Assembly (NCBI RefSeq): GCF_025370935.1
Contig: NC_133481.1
Coordinates: 16,409,288 to 16,473,287 of the forward strand
Length of the DNA: 64,000 nt
Origin: Choristoneura fumiferana
Taxonomy: Eukaryota; Arthropoda; Insecta; Lepidoptera; Tortricidae
Direction: 5' to 3'
Shown here: piece after piece, positions 10,452 to 22,082 of the stretch
Layout: each line of letters starts with the position of its first letter
Numbering within the stretch: position 1 is the stretch's first letter
Notes under the pieces: generated by a model
What the model was told of the DNA's origin: nothing
The model's database searches: none
The model's input: only the letters and a program-made list of their open reading frames with translations
Made by a program: the position numbers and the translations under genes

Positions 10452-11510
10452 ATGTCGGTAAACACACGGAGTAAGGCGAAAGCCGTCAGCAACGAAGACG
10501 AAAATGACCCCGATAGCTACGACGACGCGGAGGAGCCGCGCGCCTCAAGCGCCGCCGCCGCTGCCGCGCGCCGTCGCGCCGCCCGGCCACGCCAGGCCCG
10601 CCGTCAACACGGAGACCTTTCTGGCCGGGATCATGGAGTCCTTCGCCAGGATGCAAGCCGAAACCAACCGGACCCTGGTGGAAACCCTGCGAACTCTGCC
10701 CCTCAACGGCAACGGCCCCTGGAGCCCGCCGTCCGCCGCGGCGACGCCGCCGCCCGACGGCCGCGCGCCAGCAGCCTCTCGGGCGCCGCCGCCGGGGGCA
10801 ACTTCTCCAAGTGCACCGCGCGCTTCGACGGGAGGTCGCGCGACGCGGAGGCGCTGGAGGCGTTCATCGACGCCGTGCAGGTGTACAAGGAGTGCGCGGC
10901 GGTGAGCGACGAGCACGCGCTTCGCGGGCTGCCGCTGCTGCTGGAGGGCGACGCGGCCGTGTGGTGGCGCGGCGCGCGCGCTGGCGCCGCCAGCTGGCCC
11001 GCCGCCGTGGCGCGCCTGCGCTCCATGTACGGCGTCCAACAACCGGCTCATAAGGTTTTACGTGAAATCTTTGCCGCCGAGCAGAAGGACAGCGAGAGAG
11101 CCGAAGTTTTTGTGTGTAAAGTGCGTTCGCTTTTGACCAAATTACCGTACGAGGTACCTACGTGTATGCAGATAGACATTATTTACGGCCTGTTGCATCG
11201 ACGTGTTAGGAAACGGTTACCTAGAGATAGCATTGTCGATGTTGACAATTTTGTAGAAAAAGCGAGGGCCATAGAAGATGCGATTTCCGAAGTAAAAGTA
11301 AGTAACTACTCCCTGATTTCGAACGACGCGAACTTGACAACGAGCCGCGCTTTGCGATCGAGCGAGCCGCCGCGCGATTTCCGAGAAACTGCGGCCGAGC
11401 GCAGCGTTACTACCGGTCCGCACGGTACCACTGGTTCGAAACTCACCTCAAACTCGAACGAAAACTTGAAACGCGATAAGCGCGTTCGGTGTTTCGTATT
11501 TACAAAGTAA
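10452..11510 (+). pseudogene. gag: gypsy Gag (frameshifted)
   Basis: Capsid-type Gag of the young gypsy. I take the ATG at 10,452 (MSVNTRSKAKAV) rather than the upstream GTG. The C-terminal two thirds reads in this frame and has gypsy-capsid features such as the AVWWRG block and the LRSMYG block. Between about 10,545 and 10,775 the protein-like sequence (for example TETFLAGIMESFARMQAE) lies in the +1 frame, so two compensating frameshifts are present in very GC-rich DNA. Gag stops at 11,510, before a C-x2-C-x9-C-x2-C zinc motif encoded in the Pol frame. Confidence 0.8.
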
Positions 11511-14500
11511 AGAGAGTAAACAGCGTACCGTACACGCCGATTCCGACGGTTTAGTCTCTAATACGGGCCCTAGCTCGATACGTTGTTACGGATGCGGCAA
11601 ACCGGGTGTGGTTAAATCGAAGTGTGAGAATTGTAGTAGTAAGAGCGTGCCCGCGAAGTCGTATGATTTTAATGTCGTAACGGGTAATGACGTCGCGGAT
11701 GTATCTCAGAAGACGGATACGTCTCACCCTACAGTGTCCATCACTATTGCGGACAGGGTAGGCGTTGCGATACTCGACACGGGAGCTACATGTAGTGTTG
11801 CTGGTTCCTTGTTGTACTCTATATTACGATCCGACGGGATACAATTCCATGAGGCGGAGCGCACCATTGGGCTTGCGGACGGTTCCCGCCAGCAAAAGAT
11901 AGTGGAAATCGCGACGGTACCGGTATTATTAGAAGGTAGGCAGGTAACTACTGAGTTCGTGATGTTCCCTGGGGAAAACACTCGAACATTATTGGGTCGA
12001 GACTTTATTAGCAATGCTGGCCTCACATTGGTCTTGGACCAGGACTCGTGGTTTTTTTCAGACAGCCCCGACCACATATTCCCCTTTGTGCGATCCGTTC
12101 GTCTGAAGGACACGGAGCTGTTGCGAGCCGATGTCTCCGACGTCACCCTGCGCGACGACGAAGGAACAGAGCTACCACTAGAGCACAGGGACGCACTCAA
12201 CACCTTCTTGCGTAGCAGAGCCGCACAGTTTGCTGCCGAGGGACCTCCTACGGACTTCGCCGTCCACAAGATCAGGGTGAGTGAAAATCAGGAGCCGCTC
12301 GCTTCACCACCCTACAGGTTGTCGCCGTTGAAGAAAGAGGCTTTAGAGAAGGAGCTGCAAAAGCTACTTAGCTCCGATGTCATCGAGGAGTGTGAGTCCC
12401 CGTGGGCCTCCAACGTCGTGCTGGTCAAGAAGAAGGATGGGAGTTTCAGGCTTTGCGTCGATTACCGCAAGGTCAACGCGGTTACAGAGCCTGACCGCTA
12501 CCCGCTCCCCAGGATCGAAGACGTGCTCCACGCCGCAAAGACTTCTAAGTACATGACCACACTTGACCTGCGATCTGGTTACTTTCAGGTTAGTGTCGAT
12601 CCTGATCACAGGGATCTTACCTCATTTACAACGCCTTTAGGTACGTTTCGCTTTAAGCGCATGGCTATGGGACTTCGGAATTCTGGGGCTACCTTCCAGA
12701 GATTGATCGACCGTTTTAAGTCCAACTTACCAGGTATAACTTTGGTTGCTTATTTAGATGACCTGTTGATATTGTCCGAGGAGTCGTTCGAGAAGCACCT
12801 TGCGGATTTGGAGGCTGTGTTCGATCGCCTCGCAATGTTCAACCTGCGGGTGAATCGTGAGAAGAGCCACTTCGCTAGGCAGTCCGTCAAGTTCCTCGGC
12901 CACGTCATCATGCCAGGTGGTATTCATGTAGACCCTGATAAGACCTCTGCTATCGCTGACATGCCTCCACCTCAGAACGTGAAACACCTGAAGTGTTTTC
13001 TGCAAACCTCGAGTTGGTTCAGACGCTTCATACCGGATTATGCTAAGATCGCGGCTCCGTTGACTACCTTGCTGAAAAAGGTAAGCACCTGGAGATGGGG
13101 ACCCGAACAGCAAGGTGCGTTTGATACTATTAAATCTCTCCTCGTGTCAGCGCCAATCCTCCGCCAAGCCGATGAGACGAAGCCGTTCGTCCTCCGGACC
13201 GATAGCAGTGGATATGCTCTTGGGGCGGTTTTGCTTCAGGGGGAGGGAGTTGACGAGCGGCCCGTCGAGTACGCTAGCCGTCTCCTTACAGCCGCTGAGA
13301 AGAATTACAACACGACGGAGCGAGAAGCGCTGGCCGTCGTGTGGGCAGTGTCGAAGTTTCGAGGATACATCGATGGAGCGGACGTGGTGGTGAAGTCTGA
13401 TCATCAACCCCTCAGGTGGCTTATGAGTCTAAAGTCACCGAGCGGTCGGTTAGCCAGGTGGGCGCTTACTCTGCAGGAATACAATTTGAAGATAGAGTAC
13501 ACACCGGGTAAGGCGAACGTGATTGCGGACACACTATCACGCCCAACATGTATTCCAGGTACGGATTGCGACCTGTGTTTGACCGTGGTGGATATGCCCT
13601 CTCGCAGCGCAAAGGACGTTCGCGAGAACCAGCTAAAAGACCCCGAAGTAAGTAAGATCATCGAGGCGATGGAATCCGACGATCCATTTAGGGGGAGACC
13701 CTGGTCTGACCGTGGCTACACCCTATCCGACGGCATCTTGTACAGGTACGACCTAGAAGGGGACGACAGTGAAGAGGCTCACCTGGTAGTGCCAGAGCAC
13801 GAGCGTGCCGCTGTCTTATCCGGCTTCCACGATGCACCTACAGCGGGTCATTTTGGAGTCGAGCGTACACTGAGCCGTATTCGGTCACGATTTTATTGGC
13901 CTGGTATGCGATCGTATGTAAGTAACTATATTAAGGGATGTCTGCCGTGTCAGCGTTATAAAGTAGATACCAGGAAGCCCGCGGGTTTGCTCCAAACACC
14001 CGCTATGTCCAAACGATTTGAGGTAGTATCAGTAGACCTCTTTGGTCCATTAGTCGAAACGCCACGCCGCAACAAGTGGATTTTGATAGTGGAGGATGTC
14101 TGTTCGCGCTGGGTCGAACTTTTTCCACTAGAAACTGCGACAAGCTTCGAGTGTGCCAAGACCCTCATAAATGAGGTATTTTTCAGGTATGGAGTTCCTC
14201 GCCGCCTCCTCAGTGATAACGGCGTGCAGTTCGTGAGCGAGGTCATGCAGCAGGTCTGCCACGTACTCGGTATCGACCAAATCCTCACGCCCTTCTATCA
14301 CCCCGAGGCGAATCCGATTGAGAGGAAAAACAGGGACCTCAAGCCTCAGCTGGCCATCCTTGTCGGGCATGACCACGCGACGTGGGATTCGCACCTCGCC
14401 GCAGTCAGGTATGCCATGAACTCGGCTATCACTGCGAGTACCGGATTTTCCCAGCGTACCTTACCTTTGGCAGGGAACTGCGCGCTCCGTCCGATGCCGC

Positions 14501-14550
14501 CACTGACTTGCGAGCCATCGTGGAGACTGATAACTTTATCCCGAACATAA
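11509..14550 (+). pseudogene. pol: gypsy Pol: protease, RT, RNase H, integrase (frameshifted)
   Basis: Polyprotein in the +1 frame relative to Gag; that frame is open from 11,509 and probably reached by frameshifting. Numbering residues from codon 11,608: aspartic protease DTG at 57-59; reverse transcriptase with YLDD at 382-385; RNase H with Asp 532 in LRTDSSGYALGA; integrase zinc finger from His 741 (HDAPTAGHFG ... CLPC); integrase triad Asp 810, Asp 870, Glu 905, with the shorter 34-residue D-E spacing tied to the ANPIERKNRDLK motif of some insect gypsy groups. At about 14,450, in a C run, the frame breaks; the protein continues in another frame. All catalytic residues are present. Confidence 0.92.
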
Positions 14551-14936
14551 CTCCCCACTTGAAACAGATGAGTATGGCTCTGGCGGAAGCTCGGGACATT
14601 CACGAGAGGGCTCAGGCGATCCAAAAGAAGTACGCGGACGAAGGACGTCGCCCGCCTCCGGATTATAAGGTAGGTGATTTGGTACTCCTTAAGACCCAAG
14701 GGCTTAATGACACGGGTCCTGGCCAGACATCTAAATTTATCCCACGCCGAGACGGGCCTTATCGAGTCTCATCCGTAGTTAGCCCTACGACCTACGTTTT
14801 GGAGAACATCCAAGATGGGACTAACATAGGGAAGTATCACGCCTCTCAGCTTACCCCTTTCGTGGGCCCCATCGAAGCCCCGGTTAGGTCTAAGCGACGT
14901 CGCGGTAGACCTCGCAGATACTTGCAGGAATCCTAG
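14451..14936 (+). pseudogene. pol: gypsy Pol, integrase C-terminal part in shifted frame
   Basis: After the break near 14,450 the family's AYLTFGRELRAPSD motif and the C-terminal integrase segment (YKVGDLVLLKTQ ... DGPYRV) run on to a stop at 14,934-14,936. The basic tail SKRRRGRPRR is the very end. The 3' stop is 39 bp before the 3' LTR, leaving only the polypurine tract. Confidence 0.88.
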
Positions 14937-14963
14937 TCCGATTGCGGGCCGCTTATTCGGACT

Positions 14964-14975
14964 AGAGGGGGAGGA
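14964..14975 (+). promoter_or_regulatory. polypurine tract
   Basis: AGAGGGGGAGGA directly before the 3' LTR, the expected plus-strand DNA priming site. Confidence 0.85.
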
Positions 14976-15275
14976 TATAACGCGCCGAATTATAACCGTC
15001 TCACTCGCGCGCGCTCGTCCGTAGTTTCAGAAATCATCGCAAGGTGGCGCGCGGCTCGCCGCCACGCGCCGCTCGGGACGCGCGGGAATGAATGACAGTT
15101 CGCTATAGCTCGCATGGCGACTCGTTGCCCTTTCGCCGCGAATATATTTACCTCCGTCTTATGTGGCCCTCATTTCCTTAATTTTCATGTGTTATTGTGT
15201 GTATCGATGCCTCTTATATATAATTGTGACTGTTGTGTAATGTTTTCGTGAATAAACGTGTTACCAACCGTTATA
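14976..15275 (+). repeat. 3' LTR of gypsy element
   Basis: 300 bp, 298 identical to the 5' LTR, then TATT target duplication. Confidence 0.95.
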
Positions 15276-15279
15276 TATT

Positions 15280-16860
15280 TGGCTAAAACCGCGTTTTATA
15301 ATATAATCTTAAAATTTTTACTGCAGTTCTATGTCAAGAAATAGGGACAATAGAAATTACTCATTGTAATTGAAAAACAAACGCCTTAATTCGCTTTGTT
15401 GTTTACTTGGGAATTTAATTAAATAATTCTTAATGGAAACCCGATCTGGACTATTATTTTGTTTTTTTTTGTAGTAATGTTAATGTTAATTAGAATTTGT
15501 TTACAAACCTATGCATAAAACTAATAAATGAAAGACCAAGTTATCTGTTAAACCAATTCAATAAGACTATTCTTTTCGAACTCGGATAAATGCCTTAACA
15601 AATACCTACCCTGTCAACTTACGAACACTTACGCCAGAGTATGGCTGAGTTAGAACTCATCATTATTTTTTTTTGTTTACTTTTGGTTGTAAATTGCTTA
15701 TTGTCGAATCAAAAATAAAGTATTTTTTTATACAATATGTGACTCAAAACTCCACGTGTCCTTCAATTCGTGCTATCATAAGTTTAAAAGGTTTGTTTTT
15801 TATCCGTTCGGTTCAACTTTTTTATTTGGCTTTTTCCTCGCACTGGTCTGGGCTGGAGTTACACGGGTGAGACTGATTGGAACTACGTGTTCATATAATG
15901 TATAGATAGATGAACATTTTTTGTTTTATTTATTTTCTGGCAACACTAACAAGTTTTTATTTCATTTGCAATGTTTGTTTGTTCGGGTCAAATCTCAGAA
16001 ATCAAAATAAAGTTGAAGTTAAATTCAGTACGGATGCGTGATTTGATTGAAATGTAAGTTGCGTTAGTAAAAGTTTTGGATAAAAATCTCATTTTTAATA
16101 CAAGATTTTTTTGCTGAGTGTACTTTATGCTGAGTGTACTTGTATTGTCACCCAAACTAGTCAGTCAGTCTTTTTTATTTCTATCAATGAAGGGGAATGA
16201 AGAAATTAGGTACTATTATTAATAATGTGCGGCAAAACAGTGTAAAGAATTCTTAATTTACGACGTTTTTTTAAAGTCCGTAAATACGAGTAAAGTGTTT
16301 TTAATTTATACAGATTTAGCAAAAGAAGGATAGAAAAGTGAGTTTTTTATGTCTCTCTCATAATAATATGCCACTTCAATATTCAATGTAGATTTAGTTC
16401 AGAAATAAAACCGGCATTTTTTGCGTTCTCGTTTAGCCACAGTTGAAAAAAAAAACTTCCGGGCACTTAAGTTGGCGTGCGCGGTTCTGAGTAACCGCGG
16501 TTAAGTTAACTTGCAAGCTTTCAATCCCAAGGGGAATCAGAGTTCGCATTGTAAGTTTGTAGTTAATGCAATGCACAAGTGCATAATTACGATCATGGTG
16601 TCTAATGTATTTGCTTGCTATTGTTTCATGGAACACGTGGCTCTGTAGTCTGGAGTGAATATTTTTGCTAGGCAATTAGTTTAGCCACTTGACAGTCCTA
16701 CGATACCATGGTATCCAAAACCAAAATGCTTCAAAATGCAAAGTGTTTTAATAATACCCAGAAATTTGCATGTTAGTATTATTTAGTACAAATAATAGAA
16801 TAAGTTACTTTATTGTCACATACCACCTAAGGACACCGATGTACCTACTTATTCTACGCA
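15280..16860. other. no recognised feature
   Basis: AT-rich; no gene or repeat recognised. Confidence 0.35.
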
Positions 16861-16870
16861 AATAAACATT

Positions 16871-16995
16871 CTGATCTATTATATTCTGTTCTATTATATT
16901 CTATTCTATTCTATTCTATGCATTCAATTCCATTCCATTCCATTCCATTCCATTCCATTCCATTCCAATTCTATATATTTCTATGCAATTCAATT
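16871..16995. repeat. TATTC/ATTCC pentanucleotide repeat running into a gap
   Basis: Imperfect CTATT/TATTC units (to about 16,920) change to a clean CATTC array (about 16,925-16,968), then a short degenerate tail, then N. On the minus strand it reads GGAAT. Confidence 0.9.
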
Positions 16996-17646
16996 NNNNN
17001 NNNNNNNNNNNNNNNNNNNNNNNNNNNNNNNNNNNNNNNNNNNNNNNNNNNNNNNNNNNNNNNNNNNNNNNNNNNNNNNNNNNNNNNNNNNNNNNNNNNN
17101 NNNNNNNNNNNNNNNNNNNNNNNNNNNNNNNNNNNNNNNNNNNNNNNNNNNNNNNNNNNNNNNNNNNNNNNNNNNNNNNNNNNNNNNNNNNNNNNNNNNN
17201 NNNNNNNNNNNNNNNNNNNNNNNNNNNNNNNNNNNNNNNNNNNNNNNNNNNNNNNNNNNNNNNNNNNNNNNNNNNNNNNNNNNNNNNNNNNNNNNNNNNN
17301 NNNNNNNNNNNNNNNNNNNNNNNNNNNNNNNNNNNNNNNNNNNNNNNNNNNNNNNNNNNNNNNNNNNNNNNNNNNNNNNNNNNNNNNNNNNNNNNNNNNN
17401 NNNNNNNNNNNNNNNNNNNNNNNNNNNNNNNNNNNNNNNNNNNNNNNNNNNNNNNNNNNNNNNNNNNNNNNNNNNNNNNNNNNNNNNNNNNNNNNNNNNN
17501 NNNNNNNNNNNNNNNNNNNNNNNNNNNNNNNNNNNNNNNNNNNNNNNNNNNNNNNNNNNNNNNNNNNNNNNNNNNNNNNNNNNNNNNNNNNNNNNNNNNN
17601 NNNNNNNNNNNNNNNNNNNNNNNNNNNNNNNNNNNNNNNNNNNNNN
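16996..17646. other. assembly gap (651 N)
   Basis: Unknown bases. Open frames spanning it are artefacts. Confidence 0.99.
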
Positions 17647-18629
17647 CAGCATTTCGTTGCTGCATACCTGAAACTGCCACAAAAAGCAGCTTTTGTGACG
17701 AGGCATTAGCAGTTGTATGGCGCGCTAGTGATTTTCAAACATTTTTTTACTAAGACGATTGAAGTTTTCATTCTCATTGAATTATATCAACTTTACTCGT
17801 ATTATGCGCCAAATTTTATTAACTGGTCTGAAATAACAGCCCGCGAGAGAAATTAAAAGAAAGTACCGGTCAATAAGTGCCATGCCAATATAATGGCATG
17901 GTAGAACGCATCGATGGAATTGAAACTAGGTGATATTTCGTGCTGATCGTAACCAATCGTCGATTTGTCCCTGGTTATGAGTACATCGAATGAAGTAATA
18001 GGTATACGGTACCTACGTATAATGGTGGCTAATGCTAGAGGATTCTCAAGTGGGTTGTCTAAACTATATAGCTTAGTTAAATTGGCATGGACAAGATATT
18101 AAATTTGAGTTCTTAATAAATAGTGTAGTATAAATGTTGATGATTGTATTATACACCACATTAGTTAAATTGAAATATAATTTTCATATTTTGTTGCTGT
18201 AATAATACTGCTTCCCTTCTCGAAAACGAGAAGTTTGAAACTACTGGGTGTGTTAAAACGTTATCGGTGCTAAGCTCACGCCAGATAAGTGACGTCACGC
18301 TGAAAATGTAATATCCGTAATTATTTATGTAGAAGATTAGTCATTCATACCAATAGATATTTCTTCAACTTTTGTAGTCACTTTCTATTCAAATCCACTT
18401 AATGAAACCCTAAATATATAATCGTTTTGTGGACTACGAAAGTCAACAATACCGCGTGAACTATAATTTATATTAAAGCAATCGTGTATAATACGTCGAA
18501 GTTTTTTTTTCCCGAGAAATTAAAAGAGAGAGTAGTTGAATGAGATCGGACCCAAATATCTCACTATCGTCGCCTCGCTTAGGCGGAAGCTGGGAGTACG
18601 GCATCGGATGTATTAAAGCAAAGACTAAC
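17647..18629. other. no recognised feature
   Basis: No convincing coding frame. Confidence 0.35.
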
Positions 18630-18766
18630 CTTGGCACACAGACGGAATGGTATATCCCGTAGTTTCTCAGCACGTGGATGAACTCAGGGAGCGTCCGACA
18701 GGCTCCCATGATGCTAAAGCTGCTAATGCACTGTTCCACACTATTAATGTCCGCCGGAGCTCGAAT
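18630..18766 (-). CDS. candidate exon, possibly clip-domain type
   Basis: On the minus strand an acceptor (TTCTTTGTTCTCAG) opens a 137-bp frame and a donor (CCAAG|GTTAGT) closes it. The frame reads through VEQCISSFSIMGACRTLPEF, then IHVLRNYGIYHSVCVP. Spacing C-x7-G-x-C-x-x-L with a later S-x-C recalls the start of the clip domains of arthropod serine proteases, but the third clip Cys is not in place, so the assignment is weak. It sits on the opposite strand to the serine-protease exons at 35-38 kb; see findings. Confidence 0.4.
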
Positions 18767-19224
18767 CTGAGAACAAAGAATTAAAATATTTCAAAACTTA
18801 CTGTTAGTATAGTCGCCGATCAAGTAACTCCTTTACCAGCCTAAGGTTTAATACCAGCTGTACGGCTTAAAACATACAAAGCTTTTTTTTCTGATGAACG
18901 AACTGTCATTATAAATGGTAAAGCACTTACTTAGTAAAAATTTCAAAGAAAGAAGCAACAACAACAACCAATGAAAATTTAGGTTATTTCTACTTATTCG
19001 TGCCCTTTTACTTTTTATTATGTAGTTCTGAATATTTTATTGTTTTGTATTGCGACTAAAAGGGTGCGGTTAAGCGGGAATAGGACAGAAAAAATTGATA
19101 CATTTATCTTAACTTCAATTATATATCTTAGTTCTTTTATTTAATTTTCAGGTCACGAAAGGGCAGATCATATCATGTTAGGATATTTTGACACATTACC
19201 CGCGTCGAACATACATACAACCCA
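18767..19224. other. no recognised feature
   Basis: Intron-like AT-rich DNA. Confidence 0.3.
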
Positions 19225-19280
19225 ACCCTCTCACACTGAGAGGAGGCCTGTGGCCAGCAGTTGGACGTACATGAGCTAGG
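19225..19280 (-). repeat. tRNA-related repeat family C, short minus fragment
   Basis: CCCTCTCACACTGAGAGGAG then GCCTGTGGCCAGCAGTTGGA, the reverse complement of the family C start. Confidence 0.65.
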
Positions 19281-19809
19281 GATGAACTTTGTAGTTTTTT
19301 TTTATGTCCGAATGTTAATGGTGGCCACGACGAAATTTTTTTTTATATTATATGAAAGAGGTCACAACAACTCAGATCAGGTACCATAAACCAACCAGTC
19401 TTTTTGCGTCATCGGGTTAAAACAAGTATTATAATTCAGCAAATGAGATTCAAATGTCAATAAATACGTAATATAATATAATACTTGTGATCATTAGATA
19501 CTAAGCGTTATTGCTTGCGAAAAAGGGTCGAGCAAACAAAACTAGTACTTACAGAATATTTCAATACACTACTGATAAAAAATACAATTAATATTGCAGT
19601 ATTGTTGGTAGACTAGCATGTGATGACGTATTTAAAGTGCTTGAAAAAACCCTAAAGTTTAGTCGATGAAGTAACATTGCGACACAGATGAGAGTTTTAA
19701 TGAGTATATTTATTAAGATAAAAATAAAACAAAAAGCAGAAATAATACTAAATATTACAAACTAAATTAAAATCTATATTAAAAACTAAATTAAAATCTA
19801 TATTAAAAA

Positions 19810-20172
19810 CTAAACTACTCGTATATCTAAAAAAGGCCCCTGCAGCATTGTGCCGAAGATGCTAGCAGCATTTCCTCGTTGAATCGCTAGGCTAACTCTT
19901 TGAGCGAGGTAGCTGCCAGCGCTTCGGTCACCGGTGGCAATTAAGCCTCTTCGAAATATCTTTGAAGAGGCTTGTGCTCCTGGGCCCCACGGACCAAGGG
20001 TCTCGACACCGAAAGGGACGAAATTGTATTCGGCGCCGAGACCACCATATTTGCTTATCTTGGCGGTTTCGGCTGCCTCTGCTGCGGCTTGTGCCCTTGT
20101 GGAGGTCCGGTGGAGATGCGAAGGGGCTAGCGTGTCTACATAGGTCGCATCCCACACCAGGACCCTTCCCAT
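19810..20172 (-). pseudogene. non-LTR retrotransposon Pol, C-terminal fragment
   Basis: Minus-strand frame of 120 codons reads WDATYVDTLAPSHLHRTSTR, then a KYGGLGAEYNFVPFGVETLG block, GPWGPGAQ, and SYLAQRVSLAIQRGNAASI. This block is familiar as the extreme C-terminus of reverse-transcriptase polyproteins of retroelements widespread in Lepidoptera (LINE assignment from memory). No reverse transcriptase is upstream, so it is a 5'-truncated copy. The frame is intact, suggesting recent insertion. Confidence 0.7.
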
Positions 20173-20533
20173 ACTCCACTAGCTTTAATTAGTTGTCATC
20201 GGTATATTTAGTATTAAAATGAGCATGGTGTCTGAGCAATAATCCAATGTTTTTTTTTTCAACCAACTAAGCCCAAACCATGAAAAGCCATAGGGAGGGA
20301 GGTGGGAGTTTTTTGCATTGATTTTAAATCTCATTCGTAAAAGAATTGCAGCTTTAACAAAAAAACAACACAATTGAACAAGCAACACTGATCCAGTTAC
20401 ATATTCTGACGTTACCGAGGTTATCTCAGTTTTTACAAGCTTTTATTTAGTTTCACCTGAATCGTTGTCTGTCTGTCTGTCTCTGTCTGTAATCAAATCT
20501 TACAGGTTAAATTTGACTTACTTCCAGTATAAT

Positions 20534-20660
20534 GTCAAAGTCAAAGTCAAAATATCTTTATTCAGTTTAGGCTATAACAAGCACTTATGAATGTCAAAAA
20601 TCTACCACCGGTTCGGAAAAACCTCTGTTGAGAAGAATCCGGCAAAAAAAAACAACGAGG
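20534..20660 (+). repeat. dispersed repeat family A, copy 2
   Basis: Starts GTCAAAGTCAAAGTCAAAAT, then the shared TTTAGGCTATAACAAGCACT core, CTACCACCGGTTCGGAAAAA and GAGAAGAATCCGGCAAAAA. Confidence 0.75.
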
Positions 20661-20684
20661 TATTTTTTTTAAACAGTAGTATTG

Positions 20685-20875
20685 CTGGCTCCTGGGATCG
20701 TCTCCGCAGGACGGAACTCTCCTCTTCTCTTACTCTCATCATGCTTCAACGTTTATAGCATCGACTTGAAATTTGGTATGCAAATGTAGTTTGGGTGACA
20801 ATGTATGTTCAGTCAACAAAAAGTACAGTCAGCAAAAAAGCTTATATTAAAAATGATTTTTTTGGTTACGTTATT
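20685..20875 (+). repeat. dispersed repeat family G, copy 1
   Basis: GGGATCGTCTCCGCAGGACG then a GGAACTC block, a CATCGACTTG block and AATGTAGTTTGGGTG. Related copy at 58,735-58,860; the GATCGTCTCC..GGAACTCCTC block also occurs near 40,545. Confidence 0.55.
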
Positions 20876-21448
20876 TACTAACGTTAATAATATTGACGCA
20901 ATCATCTTCTCGTGTTCTCAGTTCTCAGAATTAGCATTAGAATAGTTTCCTACATAGAAACTACTCAATTAAATCTAGCGGATGCACCTTTAAGAACGCA
21001 GTTATAATTAAAACCGTACTTATGTTCGTTGTCCTGACTTGCAAAAAAAAATAAGGAAAAAGACATTAATTTAGTTGATTGACCGTTTGCCGTCTTTCAT
21101 TGTATAGTGGAACAAGAAATTATTTTAACACCGTTACGTGCAATGTCATGTCAGTTATTGGTTTAAAATTTAAAAGGCTATTTTCACTTACAAGTCAATA
21201 TGACCATCAGCCTTTTCCTTTTTATCCTGATGAAGAACTGTTATAAACAACGGTTAAAGCTCTTTTTCTTGATCGACTCCATAAATAATAACTATGAAGT
21301 GGCGAACTACAACTATAACTACATAATATGAACTATGTATTTGAGTAAGAAAGAGGAAACAGAAAAGCAAGGCTTGTTGCCTTTCTCTAATAAACTTTTA
21401 ATCATTCTCGAAAGGGTTAAGCCCGCATACATGGCGACCTCCGCAACG
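20876..21448. other. no recognised feature
   Basis: No coding frame with protein-like composition. Confidence 0.35.
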
Positions 21449-21484
21449 CACAGTGGAGTATTTGGCTCTAAAATGCGCTCAAAA
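21449..21484 (+). repeat. left terminal inverted repeat, RSS-like heptamer
   Basis: Begins CACAGTG, the exact consensus heptamer of V(D)J recombination signals, then GAGTATTTGGC. Positions 29-36 (GCTCAAAA) match the right end too. Confidence 0.85.
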
Positions 21485-21722
21485 GTCGAATTTACGAAGT
21501 ATCGAATTGCAGGTAGCGGCTGCTATCTGGCTAAAGATAAGGGTCTAAGGAACAATAGTCTGCATTTTTTCTGTTGTTACCGATAAGGTTCGCTACGCAC
21601 GTCAGTAGTCTTTCAAACTCATGTCTGATCGCACGTACTAACCCGAAGTGAAATTAGAGTGAACGGTTGTGGAAACTAAGTGTTTTACAATTAAGTTACG
21701 TTAATTGTGGTAAATTGCAGTA

Positions 21723-21741
21723 ATGGATACTGTAGAACCAG
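21723..21741 (+). pseudogene. possible first coding exon of the transposase
   Basis: ATG opens MDTVEP and meets a donor-like G|GTTTGT at 21,742. An acceptor-like TTCTTCGTCCTAG ends near 22,068. This suggests one intron in the transposase gene, but no transcript supports it. Confidence 0.3.
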
Positions 21742-22082
21742 GTTTGTAGAATTGCAATTACGTTTCATTTCCAAAAAATATATAGTTTTCTATTATTTAT
21801 ACTGTTTTTAGTTAGATGAACTAAAGTAATCATATTTTATTTTGTGTTTTCTTAATTCAAAGACTTTTGTTATGTTTCCGGGCCTGTCCGAAGTCTAATT
21901 TCTTTATCATCTAATGCTTTGATATGTATATCAGAAGTATATAAAATAATTAGCTGCCAGAAAGTGCCAAAAATATGAATCTCGTAACATAACTGAATTT
22001 GTGTTAAAGCAAAACAAACTTTGGTTTTTCGGTCACTTTAAATAATCTTTGTATTTCTTCGTCCTAGTTGCTCTGGTGTGAA

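Larger units (their letters stand above)
10025..15279 (+). mobile_element. complete Ty3/gypsy LTR retrotransposon with TATT target duplication
   Basis: Internal order is LTR, primer site, Gag, protease, reverse transcriptase, RNase H, integrase, purine tract, LTR, which is the Ty3/gypsy order. The element proper is 10,029-15,275 (5,247 bp). TATT at 10,025-10,028 and 15,276-15,279 is the target-site duplication. The LTRs differ at 2 of 300 positions, so the insertion is recent. There is no room for an env gene between Pol and the purine tract. Gag and Pol carry frameshifts, odd for so young a copy; assembly error is a live explanation. Confidence 0.95.

Noticed and set aside
10545..11053. Long minus-strand frames opposite Gag
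   Set aside because: Products of very high GC content; composition is Arg/Ala/Gly shadow of the real Gag frame.
16916..17753. Four long open frames across the N gap
   Set aside because: They are made of unknown bases; the flanking codons are the ATTCC repeat. Artefacts.
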